From positions 2,605,674 through 2,669,673 of the forward strand of contig RPFO01000079.1 in NCBI GenBank assembly GCA_009746045.1: a stretch of DNA of 64,000 nt, in the 5' to 3' direction. The notes under the pieces were generated by a model, which was not told the DNA's origin, searched no databases, and was given only the letters and a program-made list of their open reading frames with translations. Positions 55,849 to 63,467 of this stretch are shown one piece after another. Positions within the stretch are counted from its first letter, which is position 1, and every line of letters begins with the position of its first letter. A program made the position numbers and the translations under genes. The DNA is from Mesostigma viride (taxonomy: Eukaryota; Streptophyta; Mesostigmatophyceae; Mesostigmatales; Mesostigmataceae).

Positions 55849-57630
55849 CTACCGCTTTTTCAGCAGTTTCACGGCGTCCATGCGGCGTTGGAACTGTTTC
55901 TTGTCCATGTCGTTCTCGATCGCTTGACGCTGTTCCGAGACGTAGCCGCGCGCGGCGTCCACGGCGGAAGGGATGATATTGGGACCGGCGGTCTTGAGCG
56001 CCGTGACGGTGTCCTTCGCGGTTATCATGAAGTTTTGACCTTGCGCGATGGCGGCGTCCTTAGCCTTCTTGGCGGCCGCGCGTGCCGCCCGTTTTGCCGC
56101 GTTTTTCGCAGCAGCGCTCTTCTCGACGGCGACTCGTTGCGCGGTCGAAGCGATCTGTTTCCCTCGAGCTACCGCGGCCTCCTTCGCTTTCCACGCGGCT
56201 TCGGCGCTCTTCGCCCTCGCGGACTCTCCTAACGCGTACGCGCGTTCGACGGCCGCGTCCTTGTTCGAGTTGTAATAATCCTTTCCTGCCTGAAACGCTT
56301 GACGAGACTTGTCTACCGCGGCTTTCCCCCCTGCGACTGCCGCGTTCTGGGCGCCTCGTAAGCCGTAGGATAGTCCGATGAGTCCGAGAGCGTTGGCGAC
56401 CGCGGACGTCACGCGGTTGTTCGATCCCCACTTGGCGGCCTTGTCCACCCACCTCGAAACGAGCGGGGGCGTGAAGTCCTTGAACCACGCGGTCGATAGT
56501 CGCACAAAGTCGAAGGCGTTGATCCACATCAAGCCGAACCATTTGAGGTTGTCCGCGAGGTGCCGGAACTGGTTAGTGACGGCTTCGGGTACCCCCTTGG
56601 ACTTCAGAGAGTCCAAGAATCGATGCAATTGGGCTTCCTCGCCCGTGTACGACGCGACCAGCAGGTTCGCGAGCATCTTGCCGGCCAGGACCAGCCCGAG
56701 GTATTTCCACGGCATTCTCTTGAGCCACTCGAACGCGGATCTCGTCCACGTGGTGGGGTCGCGCGTGGCGCCCACCACCATGCACAGTTCCTCGTGCGTC
56801 AGCTCCTCCAACTTGTCGCGGTCCCCCCCGTACCGCGCGTGGAGATAGGTCACGAGCTGTTCCTTCGTGGAGTTGTCGAATACGTTTTTCGAGCACAGAG
56901 AGAATGCAAACGTGTCTATCAACTCCTTCGATATGATCGCGCAGAGTTCCTGTTTCGATAGTTTTTTAACGCTCTCCTCCGTGTGTCCCGCGTTAAGAAA
57001 CACCGCCAGTTTTTCCGCGTCTTTGCGCTGAAGGCTGTTCGACAACCCCGTGCAGTTCATCAGGCTGTCCGCCTGCTTGTCCAAGACGTCTTCCAACGCG
57101 GCGTCGCTCGCCACTGGCGGCGGGGGGGAGAACGAGCCGCTGCTCTCCTCGGCATCGACGTCAATGATTTCTCTCCTTTCCAATAGGCTATTTTCGGACT
57201 CCGCGTCGGAAAGGTCTGGTTTATCACCAAAATCTATTCTTTCAGTCGGCTCTAAACCGCTAGCGATGCTGCCGACTGCCTCCTTTTGAAGTCGCTTGAT
57301 CTTCAGAGCGAGTTCCAAAGCTTCTGGAGGTTCGTGATGTATCGCCCATCGTATCGCCTCCTCTATTAGATCATCGTCCGTTCGCTCCGGTTCGATGTCC
57401 CTTTCGGCCTGTCTGTACAACAACACTAACTCGGACTTAGCCTTGTTGATCTTATCGATCTTTGTTCTGGCGTCAGATGACATGGCAGTAACAAAGTCGT
57501 CTTGCCTCATCCGGTGACGTGGACGCGCGCGTGGCCTCTGTCTGCCGTGGATCCTGCAGTACCCCTTCGACGCGGCCGCGTACGTACAGGCGGCGCCGCG
57601 CGCCGTCCTTCCCTTGCACGTGGACTTCAT
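55849..57630 (-). CDS. Large zinc-tag protein, 593 aa, with SIM-like motif and Ala-rich tail
   Basis: ATG 57630 follows a TATATG by 9 nt. Order: tag C5-x3-T9-x2-G12-x2-C15-x9-C25-x2-H28 and linker RPRHRMRQ; helical region; EIIDVDAEESSGS near 150 (SIM-like); paralogous core near 185-330 (DSLMNCTGLSNSLQRKDAEKLA...LVTYLHARYG...LCMVVGATRDPTTW); amphipathic helices with WFGLMWINAFDFV; and a 130-residue Ala/Lys repeat-like helix (ERAYALGESARAKSAEAAWKAKEAAVARGK...) reminiscent of DNA- or membrane-binding amphipathic helices. The domain set suggests a virion core protein. Family unknown. Confidence 0.7.
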   Translation of the reverse strand: MKSTCKGRTARGAACTYAAASKGYCRIHGRQRPRARPRHRMRQDDFVTAMSSDARTKIDKINKAKSELVLLYRQAERDIEPERTDDDLIEEAIRWAIHHEPPEALELALKIKRLQKEAVGSIASGLEPTERIDFGDKPDLSDAESENSLLERREIIDVDAEESSGSFSPPPPVASDAALEDVLDKQADSLMNCTGLSNSLQRKDAEKLAVFLNAGHTEESVKKLSKQELCAIISKELIDTFAFSLCSKNVFDNSTKEQLVTYLHARYGGDRDKLEELTHEELCMVVGATRDPTTWTRSAFEWLKRMPWKYLGLVLAGKMLANLLVASYTGEEAQLHRFLDSLKSKGVPEAVTNQFRHLADNLKWFGLMWINAFDFVRLSTAWFKDFTPPLVSRWVDKAAKWGSNNRVTSAVANALGLIGLSYGLRGAQNAAVAGGKAAVDKSRQAFQAGKDYYNSNKDAAVERAYALGESARAKSAEAAWKAKEAAVARGKQIASTAQRVAVEKSAAAKNAAKRAARAAAKKAKDAAIAQGQNFMITAKDTVTALKTAGPNIIPSAVDAARGYVSEQRQAIENDMDKKQFQRRMDAVKLLKKR

Positions 57631-57746
57631 TTGCGTTACATATACGGCAGAAAAAGTAATCGCCGTTCGGCGTTCCGGAACCCATAAAAGCTCGACCGCG
57701 AAGTTTTTGACACGCTTATTGTGGGAAGACGAAAACATCCGCCGTC

Positions 57747-58964
57747 ATGAAGGGGGCCGCGAAAGGCCTGAGGATATGTCGCTGTCTTTCTTTAAACGGT
57801 GCTTCTATCAAGAAGATGGGGAGGCGTCCGTTCGCCCCCCTGACGGGGAACGATATGCGCAGACTCTGCAAGCGAATGGGGTTCGTCCCTCCCAAGACGG
57901 TGACGGAGAAGGAAGTGTCCGCGAGCCTGATCGCCGTGTTGGCGGCTCGCAGGATCCAGCGGTGGGCCAGGAACACGTTCTTGGCCAAGCGAAAGGCGAT
58001 GAACGTGATCAGGAAGTACGTCGCCCTGATTCCGCAGAACCGAGACGATATGGTCATGCTCGAACGCCTCCCACACAAATCCCACGTGTTCAAGCTCGTG
58101 CTGCCGGACAGGACCGTCACCGGGTTCCACGCCGTGAGGCTGGCGGAGTTCATCCTGGATTCCGGGAGTTTCGTAGACCCGTTCACTCGTCACGCCTTCA
58201 ACGAGGTCGAGCTCCTCCGCCTCGACACCCAGGTCCGTCGTTTAGGATACCAGCGACGATCTACTCTCCACCTGTTTCGCCACCCGGAGATCATCCGGGC
58301 GAAGAGGGAGAGGGAGTCACTTGTGGCTGGTTTGGAGAGGATGTGTGCGGAGATGGTGGAGATGATGATCCAAGTCGCGGAGGGTGGAGCTGAGTCGAGA
58401 GAGGCGCTCATCCTCTTGGACGCGGACTACTTTCCCCAGTGGCACGTGTACTTCCGCCAGCTCGTGGCGCTCGACCCGCACGCCGCTCACTCGGGTCTCG
58501 TGCATTATCGGGGCATGGTCCAGATGGCCATCGACAAGACGAACAGCGACGAGGGGAGGGACCCGTTCGTCTCGCTTCGAGACCTCATGCACAAGCGGGG
58601 CGTTCTCACCTACATCCGGTGCCTCCTGAACACGCATCACGTGAAAGGGTTCGGCGGCGTGCCGCCTCCGAGTCCCACCATCCACCAGTGCACCGTGATG
58701 CCGGCGCCGGTCCCTGGTCGATCGTATCACGCCCGCATGATTCCGAGCGGGATGGCGGACTTCATGGTCGCTCAGATGGTCGAAGGGGACGACACCGTCG
58801 CCTGGACCGCCACGACCATGACGACCTTCCCGCCCGCCTCGGACAACCCGCTCGAGCTTCTGGCGACCGCGGCGCTGTACAGGCACATGGCCATGGAACG
58901 CGAGAACGCCGCCGCCCCCCCTCCGCAAGAGGCGGCAGTCGTCCAGGATAACGGGCTTCCTTAG
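57747..58964 (+). CDS. IQ-motif and U-box-like protein, 405 aa
   Basis: ATG 57747. LAARRIQRWARNTFLAKRKAMNVIRKY (about 65-90) resembles an IQ motif, a calmodulin-type binding helix. TGFHAVRLAEFILDSGSFVDPFTRHAFNEVELLRLD (about 125-160) matches a fold common in giant-virus proteins, with the DPxTRxxF...ELxRLD pattern of a U-box-like E3 domain. The C-terminal half is helical. Proteins with this pair occur across algal giant viruses; equivalence is my inference. Divergent from the 593-aa gene, with 117 bp between. Confidence 0.65.
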   Translation: MKGAAKGLRICRCLSLNGASIKKMGRRPFAPLTGNDMRRLCKRMGFVPPKTVTEKEVSASLIAVLAARRIQRWARNTFLAKRKAMNVIRKYVALIPQNRDDMVMLERLPHKSHVFKLVLPDRTVTGFHAVRLAEFILDSGSFVDPFTRHAFNEVELLRLDTQVRRLGYQRRSTLHLFRHPEIIRAKRERESLVAGLERMCAEMVEMMIQVAEGGAESREALILLDADYFPQWHVYFRQLVALDPHAAHSGLVHYRGMVQMAIDKTNSDEGRDPFVSLRDLMHKRGVLTYIRCLLNTHHVKGFGGVPPPSPTIHQCTVMPAPVPGRSYHARMIPSGMADFMVAQMVEGDDTVAWTATTMTTFPPASDNPLELLATAALYRHMAMERENAAAPPPQEAAVVQDNGLP

Positions 58965-59110
58965 AGAATTCGTCTTCGTTGCGGCAGTCATACAGATCTT
59001 TAGCGCGTTTTCTCGATCCAACGGGTTACACATAAGAATGCTTGTTCAATGTCCATGCAATGGCTTTAAATTGTTTTTATTGTATTTTTAAACGAGTTAA
59101 AATATTTCAC

Positions 59111-60055
59111 TCAAAAAGGATTTACTGGAATACATTCGCCCTTAGCAGACGTATCACTCTTTAGACGTTTCATGAACGCGGTATGGCTCTCTCTTATCTC
59201 CTTGTTGCGCTTGAGAAAATCTCGTGGACGAGGGTCCTTTGCCTGATCATGAAGGCCCACGCTCTTGAACGTCGGGGTCATCGTGTCGGAAAGCTTCTCC
59301 ATCGCAACAAGGGGGTCCTGACCGTTTGTAACGGCGGCCTTAAAAACAGTGTTCATGAAAAACGCCCCACTATTCATTTCATCGGTCCACATGTCTCGAA
59401 TCAGATCTCCTTTTTTCAGATGTTGAGCAGATCTGAACTCGTCAGCCATCATGCCCATTATCGACTTGTTTTGAATTCCGAATACTTTTGCGTAAATGCG
59501 CCCATCTGTCTTGGCGCGTGGAGTTGTAGCGATCTGGGCCGCCGCCGCCTTAAGAGACTCGCTCTGCTTGATACGCGGCTCTTCTGAAACGTTTGGTGAA
59601 GGTTCTGGACGTGGATAATCATGTCCATGGGTCGCCTCGTAACGGCCCAGTAACTCTGCGATAAGTTCCTCGGATGCGTGGAAATAGTGTTTCAGTAACT
59701 TGGCCGTGTTCTTGCGAAACGCAGAGGCTCGAGAACCTGGCAAGAGCATGATCAACTCGTAGACCTCCTCCTCGGTCATCACTCGAGTCGGCCTTTGGTT
59801 GCGTCCTGGGAAGGTATAGGTATTCGTCGTATTGCTCGCTGCAATACATCCTCGATCCGCGAGCCTCTTGACCGTGAGGTTCGCATTACCAAGAGCCTCT
59901 CTGGCATATGTCCCATCATCTCTCGTGTATACGATACACTTCACAATGTCGGCAGCTGACACGCGGCCATCAGGGGCCTTCTTAATCTGTCCTTTGAATA
60001 TATCATCAGCGGCGGGGGTTTCATCCCGGGCTTCAAGGTATTTCATATCTGCCAT
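59111..60055 (-). CDS. BRO-like protein, paralogue 3, 314 aa
   Basis: ATG 60055. The most diverged of the set. DIFKGQIKKAPDGRVSAADIVKCIV, then TYTFPGRNQRPTRVMTEEEVYELIMLLPGSRASAFRKNTAKLLKHYFHASEELIAELLGRYE keeps the order of dGrvS..D, FpGrnqR.T, LLPG..A..fR and llk.Y. The C part has matches to paralogue 1 around DEFRSAQHLKKGDLIRDM and GLHD (shared with SVGLHDQAKD and ATGLHDTRAD). Probable regulator. Confidence 0.7.
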   Translation of the reverse strand: MADMKYLEARDETPAADDIFKGQIKKAPDGRVSAADIVKCIVYTRDDGTYAREALGNANLTVKRLADRGCIAASNTTNTYTFPGRNQRPTRVMTEEEVYELIMLLPGSRASAFRKNTAKLLKHYFHASEELIAELLGRYEATHGHDYPRPEPSPNVSEEPRIKQSESLKAAAAQIATTPRAKTDGRIYAKVFGIQNKSIMGMMADEFRSAQHLKKGDLIRDMWTDEMNSGAFFMNTVFKAAVTNGQDPLVAMEKLSDTMTPTFKSVGLHDQAKDPRPRDFLKRNKEIRESHTAFMKRLKSDTSAKGECIPVNPF

Positions 60056-60181
60056 TTGGACGTATTACCATTGCAATACAAATTCGAATTGACATTTTGA
60101 ACGCGCAAAACTATAGGCAGCTGCGTTTGTACGGACGACGCAAGTCGAACATATACGAGCCTCTGAGGTACAAGTAAATCC

Positions 60182-60478
60182 TCACCTTTTCTTCGCGTTT
60201 CCGTGCGTCTCTTCGCCCGTCCGCTTCGTCCCGATGATGGGCGCGGTCTGACCGGTGGCTTTTCTCTTGGCGAAATCCGCAAGTATGTCGTTCTTCCGTT
60301 TCTTCAAGTAGTCCTCTTCGGGTTCGATCTCGAAAGTTCGCGCCCGGTGTTTACGACCTCTCCGCGTTTTTGACGTCTTCGAACGGTGGAATCGGCACGT
60401 ACTTCGGTTCGGATCCGCGACATTGATCCTGCAACGGCCGCCCGAACTCGTCTCGCATCCGCACGTCTTCGACTTCAT
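60182..60478 (-). CDS. Zinc-tag protein, 98 aa
   Basis: Start ATG 60478 (MKSKTCGC); an upstream ATG at 60496 adds six codons. Tag: C6-x3-T10-x2-G13-x2-C16-x11-C28-x2-H31 with the extra C8, then KTRRGRKHRAR. The body is short, charged, with EEDYLKKRKNDILADFAKRKA. Close relative, in the tag, of the genes at 47550 and 60512. Leader has TATATAAGCCGGG (about 60514-60502 minus). Confidence 0.65.
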   Translation of the reverse strand: MKSKTCGCETSSGGRCRINVADPNRSTCRFHRSKTSKTRRGRKHRARTFEIEPEEDYLKKRKNDILADFAKRKATGQTAPIIGTKRTGEETHGNAKKR

Positions 60479-60511
60479 CGCGTTCAGTATTATCATACCC
60501 GGCTTATATAT

Positions 60512-61258
60512 TTAATTGAAGCGGCCCCTCTTGCCGTTCACGGGTTCCGGGTCGTAAATCGCTCGCCGCTTCTCGTTTATGTTCATCGGATACGCACTCT
60601 CCGGTCGAGGCGGGTCATACCTTTCTTTGGAGGTTCCAGTCGATTCGTAATTATTTATATACGCGGGGTCAAACTTCGTGTAAGGACCCGATAGTCCGGA
60701 CAAAGGGTATTGTTTAAACATTCCCGGGGCAGTCATTAGTTCATTATTCCTGCCTTTCTTTGTGTTTTCAAACGTTTTTATGACCCCGTAGCGATCCATC
60801 CGTGTTCCATTCGGCATCTTGGCGATCTCTTTTGCAAATTTCCTCTGATCGTCTTCTATGCCAGAATTCTTATCGCCGCCGACTACTCCACCCTGCGAAC
60901 CGTAAAAATTTTCGGCTGCTATAAGATCCAACGCCGCATTGTCTGCCCCCAACTTCCTGTCATAGTCAAACACCGCCTCTGGCGCCGTCGTCGTCGGATA
61001 CCATCCCTGCCCGTTGTCGGCTCTATAACTTGGCTCACCTGCGCTGACATATTGGTTTGACTCGGCAGATTGGAAACTGAATCCGCCTCTTTGCCCTTCG
61101 TCGGAACGCGTAGTTGAACCCCTCGCCCTGTGCGTATTCTTCCTCGTCTTCTTCGCGCTCTTCGAAGTGTGAAATCGGCACCTCTTGCGTTTCGGGTCCG
61201 CGACCTTGACCCTGCAGAGTCCGCCCGACTTCGTCTTGCATCCGCACGCTTTCGTCAT
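60512..61258 (-). CDS. Zinc-tag protein, 248 aa
   Basis: ATG 61258. Tag: C5-x3-T9-x2-G12-x2-C15-x11-C27-x2-H30, extra C7, then KKTRKNTHRARGS. The body is Gly/Asn/Tyr-rich (for example YQNxG-like and ENFYGSQGGVVGGDKN). It is mostly disordered, with a Pro-rich RYDPPRPESAYP segment and a basic end. The tag is nearly identical to that at 47550 and 60182 (VADPKRKRCR). TATATC lies 8 nt before the ATG. Confidence 0.7.
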   Translation of the reverse strand: MTKACGCKTKSGGLCRVKVADPKRKRCRFHTSKSAKKTRKNTHRARGSTTRSDEGQRGGFSFQSAESNQYVSAGEPSYRADNGQGWYPTTTAPEAVFDYDRKLGADNAALDLIAAENFYGSQGGVVGGDKNSGIEDDQRKFAKEIAKMPNGTRMDRYGVIKTFENTKKGRNNELMTAPGMFKQYPLSGLSGPYTKFDPAYINNYESTGTSKERYDPPRPESAYPMNINEKRRAIYDPEPVNGKRGRFN

Positions 61259-61289
61259 CGCCAACAGATATAGGTATGTTTAGACTTTA

Positions 61290-62129
61290 TTAAACCTGAT
61301 CCTCCACCGCCGGAAACCCATTGAAGTTGGTGTAGCGGAACACGAACGCCTTCCTCCTCGTCGTCGAGCCCCTCGCAACGCCGTCCACGATTCGAGCGTC
61401 TTTCGTCTCGAAGAGGGCCATGCCGATGTTGAAAGGACCCGCTTCGTGCAGGACGACGTAATCCCGCGTCTCGGACCCGGAGTTCGCCTGCGTTCGCAGG
61501 TTGGTCATGAGCGCGCCGATTTCGTATTTCGTGTAGTTCTTAGGCGGCACGGATTGGCGTCTGGTCCAATACAACGGCGCGAAGTCCGGATTGTGGATGG
61601 ATCCCTCGTCCACGACCCGCGCGACTGTAAACTTCATGGTCGAGTCGTCGAAGATGGCCAGGAAGGGGCCCAGCTGGTACCACTGTCCCGTCTTCCCCTC
61701 CATTCGCCTGACGATTTCGGACATCGGGAGTTTCGTGGGCGGCTCGTCCGACTCAACGACGTCGTTGGTCGGGCTCGTGGGGTTCGGGACCAGTTCCACG
61801 GACGTCCAGAGGTTGAACTCCATGGGCTTGTCCACCTTCTGCAGGAGCGCGGCCACGATCTGTTGCTGCTCCTGTTGCTGTCTGAGGTTCTCGTCGATCT
61901 GTTCCGGCGTCAACGTCTCGGCGACGACCTGGTCGGTCTTCTTCGCGGACGGGATCAGGTACTCGCTCGAGTCGTTGTACGGGTCGACCGGGTCGAGGTG
62001 CGGCTCCTCGGCGGGTTCCGAATCGGAATCGTCGTCCGACCGCTCGCGGGCGACCTTGTAAAAGAGAAACACGGAAGTGGCGGCGGCCGCGGCGGCCCCG
62101 GCGACGGCTATGGCGGCTTTGACGGGCAT
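61290..62129 (-). CDS. Type II-like membrane-anchored protein, 279 aa
   Basis: ATG 62129 (MPVKAAIAVAGAAAAAAT) gives an N-terminal hydrophobic anchor at 3-23. An acidic stretch (RSDDDSDSEPAEEPHLDPVD) follows, then a Gln-rich coil (QQQEQQQ) and a globular C domain (about 120-279) with many beta strands. The earlier in-frame start is TTG. TATAAG lies 6 nt before the ATG. Lumenal or virion-surface domain with inner-membrane anchor is plausible. No family recognised. Confidence 0.65.
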   Translation of the reverse strand: MPVKAAIAVAGAAAAAATSVFLFYKVARERSDDDSDSEPAEEPHLDPVDPYNDSSEYLIPSAKKTDQVVAETLTPEQIDENLRQQQEQQQIVAALLQKVDKPMEFNLWTSVELVPNPTSPTNDVVESDEPPTKLPMSEIVRRMEGKTGQWYQLGPFLAIFDDSTMKFTVARVVDEGSIHNPDFAPLYWTRRQSVPPKNYTKYEIGALMTNLRTQANSGSETRDYVVLHEAGPFNIGMALFETKDARIVDGVARGSTTRRKAFVFRYTNFNGFPAVEDQV

Positions 62130-62230
62130 GGGTGCCTTATAAGCACTTGCGACATAATTAGTTTTTACACGGCCGAACACGTAGCTCGTTTCGGCGGTGC
62201 GCAAACTTTTGTGCCTTCATGTCATAGAAG

Positions 62231-63442
62231 ATGGCGACCAGGTTCATGGGCATCGACGTCGTGGAGGAAGACGAGGACGTCCCCGTGGTGAAGGGCGGGT
62301 TCCGCAAGCCGCAGCCGGCGGCCAGGAGGCCGCCCATGGAGTCGTCGGGGCCAGGGGACGACATATTCGACATGTTGGCCAACCCGAAGAAGGCTCGTTC
62401 CCAGTTCGCCCCCCCCGTGAGCTCGGAGCCGGCGAAAGAGGACTTCGCCTTTGACGACTTTCCGGACGACGGAGACGACGACGAAGACGATATGATGGAC
62501 GGGTTCGCAGACACGATTCATCCGTCCGCGCCGTCGGGTCCGTCGCGAGAGGAAATCTTCAAGGAAAAGACGGACCTGCTGCACCGGCTTCATCGACTCA
62601 AGGAGAGGGGTTTCGAAGTCCCCCAGTTCGACATGCGGTCCGACCTCGAGGAGATGCGGTTCGAGTACTCCAAGATCGAGAGAGCCGCGGAATGCCGCAA
62701 CGCGGTGAACATGATGAGGCAGATCCTCGTGGCCGGGACGAGCGCCGTCCAGTTCTTCAACACCAGGTACGACCCGATAGGGTTGAAACTGGACGGCTGG
62801 TCCGAAAGCGTCATGGCGAACATCGGGGACTACGACAACGTGTTCGAAAGGCTGTACGACAAGCACAGAGGGAAGGTGGCGATGGCGCCAGAGGTCGAGC
62901 TGATCATGATGGTGGGGGGGTCCGCCCTGATGTTCCATATGACGGCTTCGTTCACGCGGTCGGGTCTGCCGAGCATGTCCGAGATCGCCAAGCAGGACCC
63001 GGAGCTGATGAAGTCGCTCTTGAAGGTGATGATGAAAAACAGCATGGACCCTTCTCCTTCCTCGCAACCGCCCGCTCCGGCTCCGAAGAAGGTGTTCAAC
63101 GAACCGTCCGCCCCCGCCCCGGCTTCCAAAGAGCCGTACGTCATGAGGGGGCCCATGATGGGCATGGACATGATGGACGGATCTCGAGCCCGAGCGAGCG
63201 CTCCTAGTTTGACTACGCTGGACCACATCGTCCAGGACACGTTCGTTTCCACGGGTCCTGCGAACGCGGTCATCGTCGAGACCTTGGACGGCAAGATGGA
63301 CGACGAGAGCGTCACGGGGAGCACGATGGGGGATCAGGATGTCAGGACCGTGCAAGTGGGCGACGCACCAAAGAAAAGGCGCGGAAGTCGTAAGAAGAAG
63401 GCGGACGAGTCGGACGCCCACAAGGTCGTGATGGACCTGTGA
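62231..63442 (+). CDS. DUF5767-like giant-virus protein, 403 aa
   Basis: ATG 62231. N-terminal 90 residues are acidic and disordered (DDGDDDEDDMMDGF). The core is at about 115-250: EEIFKEKTDLLHRLHRLKERGFEVPQFDM..., then LVAGTSAVQFFNTRYDPIGLKLDGWSESVM, DYDNVFERLYDKHRGK, and APEVELIMMVGGSALMFHMTAS. This order (EFLN.kfdPiGlkLdGWSe, eelY.Ky, aPElkLi.mlggSa.mFH) is a hallmark of a family widely conserved in nucleocytoplasmic large DNA viruses. The C terminus is Pro/Ala-rich, then basic (KKRRGSRKKK). Probably virion-associated. The strongest single viral-lineage marker here. Confidence 0.75.
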   Translation: MATRFMGIDVVEEDEDVPVVKGGFRKPQPAARRPPMESSGPGDDIFDMLANPKKARSQFAPPVSSEPAKEDFAFDDFPDDGDDDEDDMMDGFADTIHPSAPSGPSREEIFKEKTDLLHRLHRLKERGFEVPQFDMRSDLEEMRFEYSKIERAAECRNAVNMMRQILVAGTSAVQFFNTRYDPIGLKLDGWSESVMANIGDYDNVFERLYDKHRGKVAMAPEVELIMMVGGSALMFHMTASFTRSGLPSMSEIAKQDPELMKSLLKVMMKNSMDPSPSSQPPAPAPKKVFNEPSAPAPASKEPYVMRGPMMGMDMMDGSRARASAPSLTTLDHIVQDTFVSTGPANAVIVETLDGKMDDESVTGSTMGDQDVRTVQVGDAPKKRRGSRKKKADESDAHKVVMDL

Positions 63443-63467
63443 TTATTTACGACTCCTATTATAAAGA

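Noticed and set aside
62222-63421. 399-codon minus-strand ORF opposite the DUF5767-like gene
   Set aside because: Antisense shadow of a clearly conserved family.
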